From an uncultured Fibrobacter sp. (GTDB taxonomy: Bacteria > Fibrobacterota > Fibrobacteria > Fibrobacterales > Fibrobacteraceae), in NCBI GenBank assembly GCA_946413655.1, contig CAMKLO010000007.1:1-64000 (forward strand): a DNA stretch of 64,000 nucleotides. The letters run 5' to 3'. Under the pieces are notes generated by a model, which saw nothing but the letters and a program-made list of their open reading frames with translations, ran no database searches and had not been told where the DNA came from. The position numbers were made by a program, and so were the translations under genes. This document shows positions 33,872 through 43,504 of the stretch, piece by piece (within the stretch, counting starts at the first letter, position 1; each line of letters opens with the position of its first letter).

Positions 33872-35284
33872 TCAATTTTCAATTATCTCCCAGTGTCCGC
33901 CTTTGTCTGCACCAACTCTGCTAATCACTCCTTTTTTCTTTAGTTCTCTCAATTGCCACTCAACGCCTTTTGACGAAATTTCTAGCAAGCTCGAAAGTTC
34001 CGCCGTTGTTATGTCAGGCTTGTTTTTTATAGCCTGAATAATTTTCTCCCTAGTTTTGTTTTTCTCCCTAGTTTTCTCCCTAGTTTTCTCCCTAGTATTT
34101 TCATTTATTGTATCATTATTAGGGTCACTCATTTTGGCCCTATAAAAGTTAACCCTAAGCAAATCACCGATTTCAAGGAATTCGGGTGGTCTAATTTTAA
34201 GTTCCTTGCAAGTATCAATAATCTTTTTGAGTCCAGTGCCCCAACCTTCGACCACGCCCAGTTTTTCACAGACCGATGCCAGGAGTTTATTCCGAATAGA
34301 AGACCGTCCAGAAAGAGCCTCTTCCAGAGTCAAAGTTCCATACAAGGCCCCAGGCGACGAAATCTCCACGCGGTCATCGTAAACTGCGACTTGCACGCAG
34401 GAACTCATCATGTAATTGCGGTGGATAACCGCATTTAGGATTAGTTCACGCAAAGCCTTCTCCGGCAATTCGCAAGATTCCCGACGGTAAAGTCCTTCAA
34501 ACTTGACAATCGTCTTGAGATAAGTTTGTACAAACTTAAACGCTCCGTCAACTTGATCCAGCAAGGGGCCTTCAAAGTCCTTCTTGTCTAAAAATTCTAC
34601 CCGGTCCTTTCCGCGGAAACGAGCACATTGGATCTTGCAAAAGAAATCAGGGATTCCTGCAAAAATCGCATAGGCATTAGTGGCAACCAAAGACCCGCCG
34701 TCTTCACGGAGTAGGCCCGTATTGAAAAGAAAATCCTTGGGAATCTTTTTTCCGCTATGGCTTTCAAAATTCCGGCACAGTCGCTGCACATCCCTTCTGG
34801 ATACTTTCAGTTCTGCATGAGGGAGTTCATCATAATAGCGGCGCTGTTTCTTTAAATTCAGTTCAAACAGCGTGTTGGCATCGGCCAATCGGGTCGTGGC
34901 TCCAAGGCGAATAAACGTCCCGCTTTCGATACCAAGTTTTTTGAGATAATAAGGCGTACTGTTACCAGGAAAAACTTCCACTACCAAGACAACGCGGTCA
35001 TTTACCGATTCCTGATAGATGTCGAATACAACTTGCGGGTTGCAGGCCTGAGCAATGGCATCTGCGATTGAGTCCTTGAGTTTAAAAATGTCCGTATGGG
35101 CGGGCAGGCCGACAACCTGTCGTTCATCATTGACGCCTACAACAAACCTGCCACCGGCACCATTTGCGAAGGCGACGATTGTCTTCAGCCACTTGTGGGA
35201 TTCCCTAGGGAGTTCCTGTTTGAACTCCAAGGTCCGGCTTTCACCCAATTTGATTTCTTTTTCCAAACTCATATTTATTCCCAT
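33872..35284 (-). CDS. AlbA_2/Schlafen-type protein with HATPase_c_4 and winged helix
   Basis: A 470-residue protein. The N-terminal AlbA_2 domain (ESRTLEFKQELP.., GRFVVGVND) is followed by the HATPase_c_4-like region (LRELILNAVIHRNY, VEISSPGALYG, GWGTGLKKI) and a C-terminal winged helix (TTAELSSLLEISSKGVEWQL). A REKT tract coded by 12-bp repeats (34046-34099) links the last two. Such genes are frequent between hsdM and hsdS; a regulatory role is usual to propose but unproven. An alternative start at 35272 is equally possible. Confidence 0.85.
   Translation of the reverse strand: MGINMSLEKEIKLGESRTLEFKQELPRESHKWLKTIVAFANGAGGRFVVGVNDERQVVGLPAHTDIFKLKDSIADAIAQACNPQVVFDIYQESVNDRVVLVVEVFPGNSTPYYLKKLGIESGTFIRLGATTRLADANTLFELNLKKQRRYYDELPHAELKVSRRDVQRLCRNFESHSGKKIPKDFLFNTGLLREDGGSLVATNAYAIFAGIPDFFCKIQCARFRGKDRVEFLDKKDFEGPLLDQVDGAFKFVQTYLKTIVKFEGLYRRESCELPEKALRELILNAVIHRNYMMSSCVQVAVYDDRVEISSPGALYGTLTLEEALSGRSSIRNKLLASVCEKLGVVEGWGTGLKKIIDTCKELKIRPPEFLEIGDLLRVNFYRAKMSDPNNDTINENTREKTREKTREKNKTREKIIQAIKNKPDITTAELSSLLEISSKGVEWQLRELKKKGVISRVGADKGGHWEIIEN
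34046..34099 (-). repeat. 12-bp tandem repeats coding a REKT linker
   Basis: CTCCCTAGTTTT is repeated at 34046, 34064, 34076 and, with one change, 34088. The + strand text corresponds to the repeated REK(T) residues of the AlbA_2 protein. In-frame length variation is likely. Confidence 0.8.
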
Positions 35285-35319
35285 CTTTACTAAACCTTTT
35301 CTAGATCCTTTACATTCGG

Positions 35320-35460
35320 CCCTTCGGCAAGCTCAGGGACCTTATCCGGTAACCACGCTCAAGATGACACCGTCGTTAAGGAGATTCCCACCTTGGTGGC
35401 CACGCGCACTAAGCACTAAAGTGCTAAGTGCTGTCCGCCCGGCTTCGCGGGAATGACAAT
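35320..35460. repeat. Composite REP-like element reading into hsdM
   Basis: It contains CCTTCGGCAAGCTCAGGGACC, then GGAGATTCCC, the palindrome GCACTAAAGTGC within AAGCACTAAAGTGCTAAG, and GCGGGAATGACA. The last part (35424-35460) is translated as the C-terminal end of HsdM. The arrangement GGAGAT..CCC, GTGCTAAAGCAC, GGGCATGACA recurs at 46924-47006. Confidence 0.75.
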
Positions 35461-37097
35461 GATGCAAGTTGTTTCTGGATTTCCTTCTCGAGTTTGTGGC
35501 TTTCGGCGAACATGGCGGCGAGTTCTTCGGTGTCGGCTTTCATCTGGGCGTTGAATTCGTCGGCGGTAATGTCCACGTAGTCAATCTTGATGTCGAAATA
35601 CTGGCCGGCGCTCAGGCTGTAGCCTTTTTCCTTGACTTCGCTGTAGGTCACGACTACGCTAAAGTCTTCAACCGCTTTTTTGTTGCGGAAGGTAGAGACA
35701 ATTTTCTCAATTTCACCATCATTCAAACGAACTTTCTTGAGACCGTTTGCGTCCTTATATTCTTCACCGAGTTTACTTGCGTCAACAAGAATTACCTTGC
35801 CGTTCGACTTTTTTACAGTCTTGTCAAAGAACAATACCGAAACATTAGTGCCAGTATTTGCGAACACGTTACTAGGCATACTCACCACGCCATAGACTAT
35901 ACGGTCATCTACAATTTTTTTTAGAATCTTATTCTCGATTCCGCTTTTTGCAGTAATGAACCCGGTCGGGATCACGATGGCGCCCTTGCCACCATCCTTG
36001 ATGCTGTTGACCACATGCTGAATAAAGCATGTGTAAATCGCCATGGAGTCCTTTTTCTTATTGGGAACTTTCGGAACGCCGGCCCAAAAGCGACTCTTAC
36101 CCCACTTACTTTCAATGTTGTCACGTGTATCACTAAAATCCATCTTGAACGGTGGATTACTCACCACGAAATCAAATGTGCGGAGGCTCTTACCATCGTC
36201 ACTTTTGTGATAGGGATACTGCAACGTATCGCCCTGAATAGCATGGTCCAAACTAGAAACGAGACCATTCAAAAGCAAATTTAACTTAAGCATTTTATTA
36301 GAACGCTGCGAAATGTCCTGCGAAAAGATTGTGCATCGGTCTTCGCCAATCTGGTGGCTAAGCGCCATAAGGAGCGTACCGGTTCCAGCACTGGGGTCAT
36401 AGCACTCCATGTTGTGCAAGTCAGCATTATCACCTACCAAAAGGCGAGCCATGATTTTAGCAATCGCCTTGGGAGTGTAATATTCGGCATACTTGCCACC
36501 GCCCGCAGTGTTGTAATCCTTGATAAGATATTCAAAGATATCCGAGAAAAAATCATAATGTTCAGAGAAGGTTTCCTCAAAGCTAAACTTTGCTAGTTTA
36601 TCAATCAGCGCACGGGCAAAAGGCGCTCTTTCTGCCTCATCAGTTACAAAAACAGTTATTTTTTCAAAAATTGGGATTTTTTTCTCGTTAGAGGTCTTGG
36701 TATAATATATTTGCTTGTTTTTATCTGCGATATCAACCATGGTATCGTCAAAGATTACATCAAACTCACCTAAAGCCTGCTTGTTCCACAGAGTTCCAAT
36801 CAGATGATCTGGCTCCAAACGCGGAACTTCGGGTGGCAAAAACAAGAAAATCTTCTGGCGATCTTTCTCGGAAAGCTTCGCATAGGCTTCTTCCCACTTA
36901 TTTCCAGCATCAACCAAAGCCTTTATGCAAGGCAACTTGACCTTTTTCAACTCATGGCCAAACTTGTCTGCCATAAACTTGTACAAAAACACCTGGGTAA
37001 TAACCTTATATTCATTACCATCGTTACCCATGCCTTTTTGTTGGCAAACAGCTTTCAATCCATCAATAAGTTCAATTGTTTTTTCTTTGATATTCAT
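35424..37097 (-). CDS. hsdM: Type I restriction-modification methyltransferase HsdM
   Basis: An N6-adenine methyltransferase of 557 residues. The N-terminal helical domain is followed by the SAM motif YDPSAGTGTLLMALS and the catalytic NPPF (in VVSNPPFKMDF), and EYYTPKAIAKIMARLL is typical. The last ~10 residues (SFPRSRADST) are translated from the adjacent repeat element, so the stop codon was supplied by the repeat. Its ATG directly abuts the hsdR stop. Confidence 0.96.
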   Translation of the reverse strand: MNIKEKTIELIDGLKAVCQQKGMGNDGNEYKVITQVFLYKFMADKFGHELKKVKLPCIKALVDAGNKWEEAYAKLSEKDRQKIFLFLPPEVPRLEPDHLIGTLWNKQALGEFDVIFDDTMVDIADKNKQIYYTKTSNEKKIPIFEKITVFVTDEAERAPFARALIDKLAKFSFEETFSEHYDFFSDIFEYLIKDYNTAGGGKYAEYYTPKAIAKIMARLLVGDNADLHNMECYDPSAGTGTLLMALSHQIGEDRCTIFSQDISQRSNKMLKLNLLLNGLVSSLDHAIQGDTLQYPYHKSDDGKSLRTFDFVVSNPPFKMDFSDTRDNIESKWGKSRFWAGVPKVPNKKKDSMAIYTCFIQHVVNSIKDGGKGAIVIPTGFITAKSGIENKILKKIVDDRIVYGVVSMPSNVFANTGTNVSVLFFDKTVKKSNGKVILVDASKLGEEYKDANGLKKVRLNDGEIEKIVSTFRNKKAVEDFSVVVTYSEVKEKGYSLSAGQYFDIKIDYVDITADEFNAQMKADTEELAAMFAESHKLEKEIQKQLASLSFPRSRADST

Positions 37098-40000
37098 TTA
37101 AGTCCTATAGAAGTTGTTGTACTGGTCGATATACTGTTTTGCGATGCGTTTCTGGATAAATATATAGTCATCCATTTCAGGAGACAACCCCTCAAATTGT
37201 CCGAGCCCTAAGGCAATCTGCTGCATCACTGTTTGGCCAAAATAATCATCCTGTTTCAGAATGTCATTCTTGTTATAAACCTTCTCGTCAATGGTCGTCT
37301 TGACCGTCACCAAAGCCTTCACAATATCTTCATCATACTTGGAGATGATAGGCGCCCTGTGTTTCGGCTCGCGAGCCTTATTTTCTTCACGGATGCGCTT
37401 GTGCACATAGGCAAACTTAGAGTCGCCATTGTAGCACTTTAGTATAGCTTCGTTAGTTTTGCGCAGTTGTTCTAGGCGTTTCAAGATTTCATTCAACGCC
37501 TTGGTTTCTTCGTTGTATTCTGCCATATTGGCAGGAGTAAATCCATGTTTCTTGAAGATTTCGTAGAAGGCGTCTTCAAGGCTTATAAACTCAGGGTCAT
37601 CGTGGTCGAAATTGTCGAGGAAACCACGAACTACGCGATTGTACTTATCTCGTAGTTCTGAGCCACCATCAATAATTTTCAACTCGTCTTTGCCGATACA
37701 GTTGAAATTAAACTCAATATTCAACAAAGCGTCATTAATCGCAGCACGGGAGGCTTCACTATGCTCAATCGCCTCTTTCTGATTAATGATGGCAATGCGG
37801 TGATTCACCTCAGAAAGCATCTGTGGAAGTTTTTCAATCTGTAACTTTTTGAATTCTTCTTTTAACTGGTCATCGCCGAAAGTACGAACCAAGTTGAAAG
37901 CATCCTTCGCGAGTTCCATCGCCTTGCGTAACTGAATCAAGACATTCTTATCTTCCAAGCTGGAAATTTCTTGAGAAAACACTTCGGCGTTATCCGTTGA
38001 ATATTCGAACAATGCCTGCCGAGTTTCACGCACCTGACGAATCAATTCATCCTTATCTTCCATCACTTGGCGGTACATGTCAGGAAGTTTTTCTTCCGTG
38101 GACTCGTCATTCCCATTTTGGTCGGAATTATAACGATTAAGTTCCTGCAAGTAGGCAGCATTGGTTTCATCAAAATTCTGCTTAATATCGGCAAAGTCAA
38201 TCAAGAATCCGCGTTTCATACCTTTATAAGGGCGATTTACGCGAGTAATTGCCTGCAATAAACTATGATCCTTAACTTTACGGCCAAAATACAGACGTTT
38301 CAAGCGAGGAGCATCGAAGCCCGTCAATAACATATTGAAAACGATCAATATGTCTATCTTAAAATTTTTCTTGAAATCAAGAATTGTCTTGCGAAGAGTT
38401 TCCTTATCAGCACTATCATGAAGAATCAAGCCTGCTTTTAAGCTATATGTTTTTGAATGTTCTGCATTGACTTTTTCGAGAACCTCGTCAAAAGCGGAAT
38501 AAAGATTTCGTGCCTGCCCAGAAGATTCACAAATAATCATACCACCCAAAGAATTATCGTCTTGGATAGCACGGAAAGAAATCAAGTCATTGATAATATA
38601 GCGGAGCAAAGCTCTCACATAAGTCGGATGTTCAATAATTTGGTTCTTGGAAACCGAACCTTTTTCAACAAGCGTCTTTACATTTTCGTACGCTTCCGTG
38701 ATTTTCTTGCGATAGCTGGTCTCGATTTCTTCGCGGATAATCTTGAGCGTGTAACCATCCTGAATGGAACGGTCGTAATAATAGGTGTGGAAATAATCGC
38801 CAAAGACCTTGCAACTAGCCTTTTCGCTACCGATAAGCGGGGTACCGGTCAACGCAATCTTTACAGAACCCTTGTCAGCATTAAATAGGTTCAAAAGGAA
38901 GCATCCCTCTGGCTTGTAACCACGATGCGCCTCGTCCATAATAAAGATGCGCTGCAAGTTTGTCGAATAACCCGGAATGTCCACCTTTTCCGTATCGTCC
39001 TTGAACTTCTGGATATTCACGACTGTAATTTCATCTTCACCAGAATTTCCTTCCAAGGCTTGGTTTTCACGGAACTGTTTCATCAGTTCATCGCGTGTAT
39101 TCGCCGTTGAAACCTTGAGACCACGGGCTGCAAACTCATCGCTCGACTGTTCCAACAAATCCAAGCGGTCCACAATAAAATAGAACTTGGCCACTATGTT
39201 TTTCTTGGAGTAGTAATCCTTCAAGACTTTTGTCAAGTGGAACGATAAAGCCGTTTTTCCCGAGCCTTGAGTATGCCACACCACGCCAGACTTTATACCT
39301 GCCGATAACTTTTCACGGATAGCAAGTGCCGCGAACATTTGCTGATATCGCATGATGTGTTTTTCATCTTTGATCTCTATGGTTCCGTCGTCATCTTCTT
39401 TTTCTTCGTGCAAGTAGGCTATGCCGTACTTGAGCAAGAACAGCAAGCGCTCTGGGCTCACCATCGACGTAAGCACACGATTTGTAGCCGAATTTATGTT
39501 AAGGTTTGTTTGGTACTCTGGATTTTCACGAAGAACAGGAACGTTGAAATCCATCAAGATGCGCTTTTCAACATCGGCATCAATTGGAGCATACGGAAAA
39601 TTCTTATTGAAAGGCGCAACAGCAGCTCGTGCCGGATTCTCTTCGCGGAAGCAGTTGAACTTAGCCTCGTTCCTAGCCGCAGTGCAATAGAAAACGCCCT
39701 CCACCGGAACCACGCCACCCTTGGCATCGTATTCCATATTGTTCGAGAAAATCATCAACTGCGTAATGTTGATGAACCTGCGGAATTTCTTGTTCGGGAA
39801 ACGGATTTCGTTCATCCGCTTGCTCTCGGCAACCATGCCGCCCGCATTGTTCGGCTTCTTGACTTCGATAAAGACCAAAGGCAAGCCATTTATAAACAGC
39901 GTAATGTCCGGGCGAAACTCATCATCACCATTCTTGCAAGTAAATTCAGCCGTGCAATGATATGTGTTATTTTCGGGATGTTCAAAATCCACCAAGCGCA

Positions 40001-40292
40001 CCGGAGAGACCGAAGTCAAACGCTTGTAAAACTGACGCCCCAAATCATCATCATCTAGTTCCTTGCGGATTTCGGAAAGAACGCTTTCTGGAGTGACGCC
40101 ATTAGCCACTGCCGCCGGGTTCAACTTTTTGAACTGCGTTTCAAAAATATTTTTTAAGATGTTGGTTTCTGGGTCGTAAACTCCAGTCGCTCCCATCGGA
40201 ATTTTGCCGTAATATGTATAGCCGATACGAGTCAAATGGACAAGCGCAGTAAGTTGCACTCGCGTAGCCTCATTAAAATCATTCTTCGCCAT
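37098..40292 (-). CDS. hsdR: Type I restriction endonuclease/translocase HsdR
   Basis: A 1064-residue motor and nuclease subunit. The N-terminal nuclease core is FRPDITLFINGLPLVFIEVKKPN (Asp, then Glu-x-Lys). The SF2 motor has Walker A HTQGSGKTALS (~residue 342), DEAHRG and QAITRVNRPY; the C-terminal helical region binds HsdM. AAAGGAATATGT precedes the ATG. It is the first gene of the operon, and its stop is immediately followed by the hsdM start. Confidence 0.96.
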   Translation of the reverse strand: MAKNDFNEATRVQLTALVHLTRIGYTYYGKIPMGATGVYDPETNILKNIFETQFKKLNPAAVANGVTPESVLSEIRKELDDDDLGRQFYKRLTSVSPVRLVDFEHPENNTYHCTAEFTCKNGDDEFRPDITLFINGLPLVFIEVKKPNNAGGMVAESKRMNEIRFPNKKFRRFINITQLMIFSNNMEYDAKGGVVPVEGVFYCTAARNEAKFNCFREENPARAAVAPFNKNFPYAPIDADVEKRILMDFNVPVLRENPEYQTNLNINSATNRVLTSMVSPERLLFLLKYGIAYLHEEKEDDDGTIEIKDEKHIMRYQQMFAALAIREKLSAGIKSGVVWHTQGSGKTALSFHLTKVLKDYYSKKNIVAKFYFIVDRLDLLEQSSDEFAARGLKVSTANTRDELMKQFRENQALEGNSGEDEITVVNIQKFKDDTEKVDIPGYSTNLQRIFIMDEAHRGYKPEGCFLLNLFNADKGSVKIALTGTPLIGSEKASCKVFGDYFHTYYYDRSIQDGYTLKIIREEIETSYRKKITEAYENVKTLVEKGSVSKNQIIEHPTYVRALLRYIINDLISFRAIQDDNSLGGMIICESSGQARNLYSAFDEVLEKVNAEHSKTYSLKAGLILHDSADKETLRKTILDFKKNFKIDILIVFNMLLTGFDAPRLKRLYFGRKVKDHSLLQAITRVNRPYKGMKRGFLIDFADIKQNFDETNAAYLQELNRYNSDQNGNDESTEEKLPDMYRQVMEDKDELIRQVRETRQALFEYSTDNAEVFSQEISSLEDKNVLIQLRKAMELAKDAFNLVRTFGDDQLKEEFKKLQIEKLPQMLSEVNHRIAIINQKEAIEHSEASRAAINDALLNIEFNFNCIGKDELKIIDGGSELRDKYNRVVRGFLDNFDHDDPEFISLEDAFYEIFKKHGFTPANMAEYNEETKALNEILKRLEQLRKTNEAILKCYNGDSKFAYVHKRIREENKAREPKHRAPIISKYDEDIVKALVTVKTTIDEKVYNKNDILKQDDYFGQTVMQQIALGLGQFEGLSPEMDDYIFIQKRIAKQYIDQYNNFYRT

Positions 40293-40439
40293 ACATATTC
40301 CTTTGTTTACACCAATAAAACCGCCATTGCAAGCAATGGCTCTGTTTCAAATATATATATATCAATTTTGTCAGTAAAATGACAAATCCAAAATATATTT
40401 TCTGTTTTCGAAAAATTCTGAAAAAAAATCTCGCATCTC

Positions 40440-40468
40440 TTGACAACCTTGCAAAATAGATATACATT
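40440..40468 (+). promoter_or_regulatory. Candidate sigma-70-type promoter
   Basis: TTGACA, 17-base spacer, TACATT, followed 58 bases later by a small gene with a perfect AAGGAGG. It also lies in the divergent gap from hsdR (40293-40525), which is AT-rich and otherwise empty. Confidence 0.55.
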
Positions 40469-40525
40469 TGTACAGTAGTAAGGATATAAATGCGCTTTTT
40501 CTCGCCTGTAGCGCAAGGAGGTTTT

Positions 40526-40687
40526 ATGTACCAAACCACACACGGCCCAGTCACCGACGCCGAAGCAATCGCAATCGACGAATTAAATCACCAGATATGG
40601 GAAAATTTCTGGAGCATCCCCCGCGAACAGCGGACTATTGCAGATTGGGAAAAATTGCAGGATATACAGATTTTGGTTAAGAAGTAA
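40526..40687 (+). CDS. Small protein (53 aa) of unknown function
   Basis: It begins MYQTTHGPVTDAEA; AAGGAGG stands 5 bases before the ATG. It is acidic, with a WENFWSIPREQRTIADWEKL segment typical of small helical proteins. A good promoter and ribosome-binding site argue that it is real. It lies between hsdR and the truncated TOPRIM gene, on the opposite strand to both. No family recognised. Confidence 0.55.
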   Translation: MYQTTHGPVTDAEAIAIDELNHQIWENFWSIPREQRTIADWEKLQDIQILVKK

Positions 40688-40730
40688 TCAAAGGCGTTGG
40701 AGCGTGAACTGAACCAGACTTGAGCAAAGT

Positions 40731-40940
40731 TCAACCATCAAAATACAGGTGAAAGTTGCTCCAGCGTTCCAGGGAATGCAAACCGCTCTCAATGAAAGCC
40801 CATGTCTCGGCATAGTCGCCTTCGGTAATCGCAAAGTGGATTTTCTCATTGCTGAGAATGGCGTCTAGGACCGAGCCCAGCGCCGTCTTGTCGGTAATCC
40901 CCTCGACAATGAACAAGATGACCTTTTTAGTTTTCCCCAT
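40731..40940 (-). pseudogene. 3'-truncated TOPRIM-like partner of the second ATPase
   Basis: 69 residues from MGKTKKVILFIVEG. VEGITDKTALGSVL is the opening of a TOPRIM domain (Glu of VEG..DK). The downstream DxD half of the domain is missing: the frame stops after HLYFDG and no continuation is visible in other frames before the small gene. Its start overlaps the ATPase stop by 14 bases, the normal coupling for such pairs. Either a decayed effector or a minimal derivative. Confidence 0.65.
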
Positions 40941-42273
40941 TAACCACTTTCCCCGCTTTCCTGAAGGCTCTAGCAATCTTGAAATGGTTGGTTTCTTGGT
41001 AGATGGGATCTTTCTGCCCGCCAAGGCTTATGCTTCTCAAATACACACTGCGGGGGTTGTTGTTCGTCTGCAATCCGGAAAGGCGCGTATAACGGTTTTC
41101 CGGGTTCGTCGTCGTGAAAATCAAGGAATCCTTCTTGATCATTTCCAACGGGCGCAAGTTGTGCGAGGTGAACAGCAACTTGCCGTTGGCTTTTTCCTCG
41201 ATGATTTCGAGAATTTCGCCCAACAGGAACTCGAAAACGCCCGCATCGAGTTCATCGACGGCAAGGAACGTCGAGGGGTTGTTGTAAACAGATATCAGCA
41301 GGCTGAGAATGGAAATAATCTTCTTGATGCCTTCGGATTCGAACAAGAGGGGAATGGCCGGGTTGTTGTCCCTTTGGGAAAGGAGCTCGAAACGGGTTCC
41401 TATTCTTCCATCTGGCAAATGCTGGGGTCCCTCGTTGAGAACAACGACTTTTAATCCAGGGACAATCTCCTGCAAGACGATATTCATTTCACTGAATGTT
41501 TTGTTGATAATGTTGAATTCTGGCATTGGCAAAACATTCGGTTCTCCAAGAGACAACATCATATTGCCATAGATGGTAACTTGATTTTCTGTGTGCTTAA
41601 AATTAACCGGCAACGCAACGTCAAAGCAGTAAGGCCCGTTCCCGTTGTTTCTAACGACGAAAACGTTTTTTTGAATATAAAGTTTTAGTTGACCGATGGA
41701 GTTGATTTTTTCTTCATCAACAAGTTTAGACTCTTTGACTATTTGCGTAAATTCCTTCGAAAATATAAACGAGTGCCTTTCCTTGCCGGCAAGTTCTTTT
41801 AAAACGCCAAGCTTAATCGCGTATTCCTTGTTGGTAGATATAGCTTTCCAATCTGCAGCAGGGGTCAACCATTGTGAATCACTGTTTCTTTCGTACTTAA
41901 CTACAGTAGTTTTCTTCTTGTCCGCATTTTTTTCGACAAGTTGTTCTGCAACAACCTGTAAACCACTTTCCGGATGCCTTTCTATGCTAAATGTATAGCT
42001 TAACGTCTTAATTATTTCTTCGCCCTCAAGAACATTGAACAAGAAGGTGCATTCAGCAGATTTTTGGCCCTGCAAGATAAAATGCACCATAGAAGGATAG
42101 AGCGATTCTCCCATGGCCAATATTTGCAAAAACTCCAGAGCATTGATAAGAGCCGTTTTTCCAGAGCCATTTTGGCCATATACACCCAAAATGTGGTTCT
42201 TGAATTCTACCGAACCGGAAACCACATTCTTGAAGTTCTTCAACGTTATGGATTGAATCTGGATGACTGGCAT
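40927..42273 (-). CDS. ABC-type AAA_15 ATPase, OLD/PARIS-like
   Basis: A 448-residue ATPase from the ATG at 42273 (MPVIQIQSITLKNFKNV). Walker A is YGQNGSGKT, the Walker B segment is FLAVDELDAGVFE, and the switch region is LLFTSHNLRPLE. It pairs with a TOPRIM-like frame immediately downstream, as in OLD and PARIS (AriA/AriB) defence modules. The partner is truncated, so the system may be inactive or modified. A longer TTG start at 42309 lacks support. The ~220-base AT-rich gap upstream (to 42490) holds no gene. Confidence 0.8.
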   Translation of the reverse strand: MPVIQIQSITLKNFKNVVSGSVEFKNHILGVYGQNGSGKTALINALEFLQILAMGESLYPSMVHFILQGQKSAECTFLFNVLEGEEIIKTLSYTFSIERHPESGLQVVAEQLVEKNADKKKTTVVKYERNSDSQWLTPAADWKAISTNKEYAIKLGVLKELAGKERHSFIFSKEFTQIVKESKLVDEEKINSIGQLKLYIQKNVFVVRNNGNGPYCFDVALPVNFKHTENQVTIYGNMMLSLGEPNVLPMPEFNIINKTFSEMNIVLQEIVPGLKVVVLNEGPQHLPDGRIGTRFELLSQRDNNPAIPLLFESEGIKKIISILSLLISVYNNPSTFLAVDELDAGVFEFLLGEILEIIEEKANGKLLFTSHNLRPLEMIKKDSLIFTTTNPENRYTRLSGLQTNNNPRSVYLRSISLGGQKDPIYQETNHFKIARAFRKAGKVVNGEN

Positions 42274-42489
42274 TGTCTTTCTACCTTGCTTTTTATCAAA
42301 AAATAGCAATTTTTCTATTAAAAGTATCTAATTTTGATAAAAATTATCAAAAATCTATACAAAATGTATCAAATTTCAATAATATTTTGCATTTTTGCGT
42401 TTTTAAGATAATTCGCATCTATACGCAAAATGATGTATTTTAGCAAATGTATGTAAAAAATAGAATTTTACCTACAATTACAAAAATTA

Positions 42490-42506
42490 CTCCCCAAGTT
42501 GGGGAG
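42490..42506 (-). terminator. Terminator hairpin downstream of the CAP-domain gene
   Basis: On the - strand CTCCCC, loop AACTT, GGGGAG is followed by TAATTTTTG. A short perfect stem 24 bases after the stop of the CAP-domain lipoprotein gene. Confidence 0.65.
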
Positions 42507-42530
42507 AAAATGACATGAGGGGGTTAACAA

Positions 42531-43445
42531 TCAGAAGAAATTCACGTTGAACCATCCCTTCTTGCCATCGTCCGAGAGGGCGATGCCGCAGGCGACGGTT
42601 TTGTAGTTGCCTTTCATGTTGAGGTAATGGCCGATGTAGGGATAATCCTCTTTTTTATCAGGATCACGTTCGCCACTCGTCACAAGCGCTTTTTCGTCTT
42701 CCCACATCATCTTGAGGTACATATCGGAGGCTTCGATTGCAGTTTTTACCCAAGAGGTGTTGAAGTTTGGACCACTGTTCTGCGCGAATTCCCCACAGTT
42801 GCCAAAGTGGCCATGAGCCTTATTTTCCGTGAGGTCATCGGCGGCTTCCTTGTCGGTGCAGGTCTGCTTTTCTTCAGGTGCAAGCGTCAATGGTCCAAGG
42901 TTTTCGGTTGCACGGTATTCGTTGATTTTATCCAGGCAAGCTTGACGCCAGTTGTCGCTGAAAAAGCCAGACGCCGCAGCGGAAGATGCGGGCGCCGTTG
43001 CGGAGGAACTCACCACGACCTTCGCGGACGAACTCACGGGTTTCGTGGCGGAACTGCTTGCGATTTTTGCAGAAGACGAGGATGGCGGAACTGTCGCGGA
43101 ACTTGCCACAACGTCAGAGGAAGATTGCGGCGGAACTGCAGCAGAGGATTTCGGAGCGGTCGCAGAAGAACTCGCAATCTTAGCGGAAGAACTGTTTGCC
43201 GTTTTTGCAGAAGAACTACTCGCGATTTTCGCCGAAGAGGAACTTACAGCTTTCGCAGAGGAAGAAGTCGCGGATGAAGCCGGTTTTGCTGCCGAGGAAG
43301 ACAAATATCTTCCCGGAGCGTGCACAGAAGAAGAACTCGTCAACACGATGTGATTATTCGCACTCACGCCATCGTCATCAGAACAGCCAAATAAAGCTAG
43401 CGCTAGAGCGGCGGCGGCAAATCTTGCAGATTTTTTTAATAACAT
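42531..43445 (-). CDS. CAP-domain (SCP/PR-1-like) lipoprotein
   Basis: A 304-residue protein. The lipobox is LFGC at ~residue 21, then ~130 residues of Ser/Ala linker with repeated SSSAKIA units, then a CAP domain. Visible CAP elements are CLDKINEYRATENLGPL, HGHFGNCGEFAQN (His, Glu of the cavity) and YIGHYLNMKGNYKTVACG. Surface-anchored; CAP proteins bind sterols, lipids or metals in other systems, and the bacterial role is unclear. The linker has the same style as those of the FISUMP lipoproteins. Confidence 0.88.
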   Translation of the reverse strand: MLLKKSARFAAAALALALFGCSDDDGVSANNHIVLTSSSSVHAPGRYLSSSAAKPASSATSSSAKAVSSSSAKIASSSSAKTANSSSAKIASSSATAPKSSAAVPPQSSSDVVASSATVPPSSSSAKIASSSATKPVSSSAKVVVSSSATAPASSAAASGFFSDNWRQACLDKINEYRATENLGPLTLAPEEKQTCTDKEAADDLTENKAHGHFGNCGEFAQNSGPNFNTSWVKTAIEASDMYLKMMWEDEKALVTSGERDPDKKEDYPYIGHYLNMKGNYKTVACGIALSDDGKKGWFNVNFF

Positions 43446-43504
43446 AAATACCCCATATTCCTAAAAAATTTTTCTAATTGGAATAATAACATTTTAAAAA
43501 AGGT

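Noticed and set aside
24400..42500. Defence island as an integrated prophage or integrative element
   Set aside because: No integrase, structural phage gene or clear attachment-site repeat was seen at either edge.
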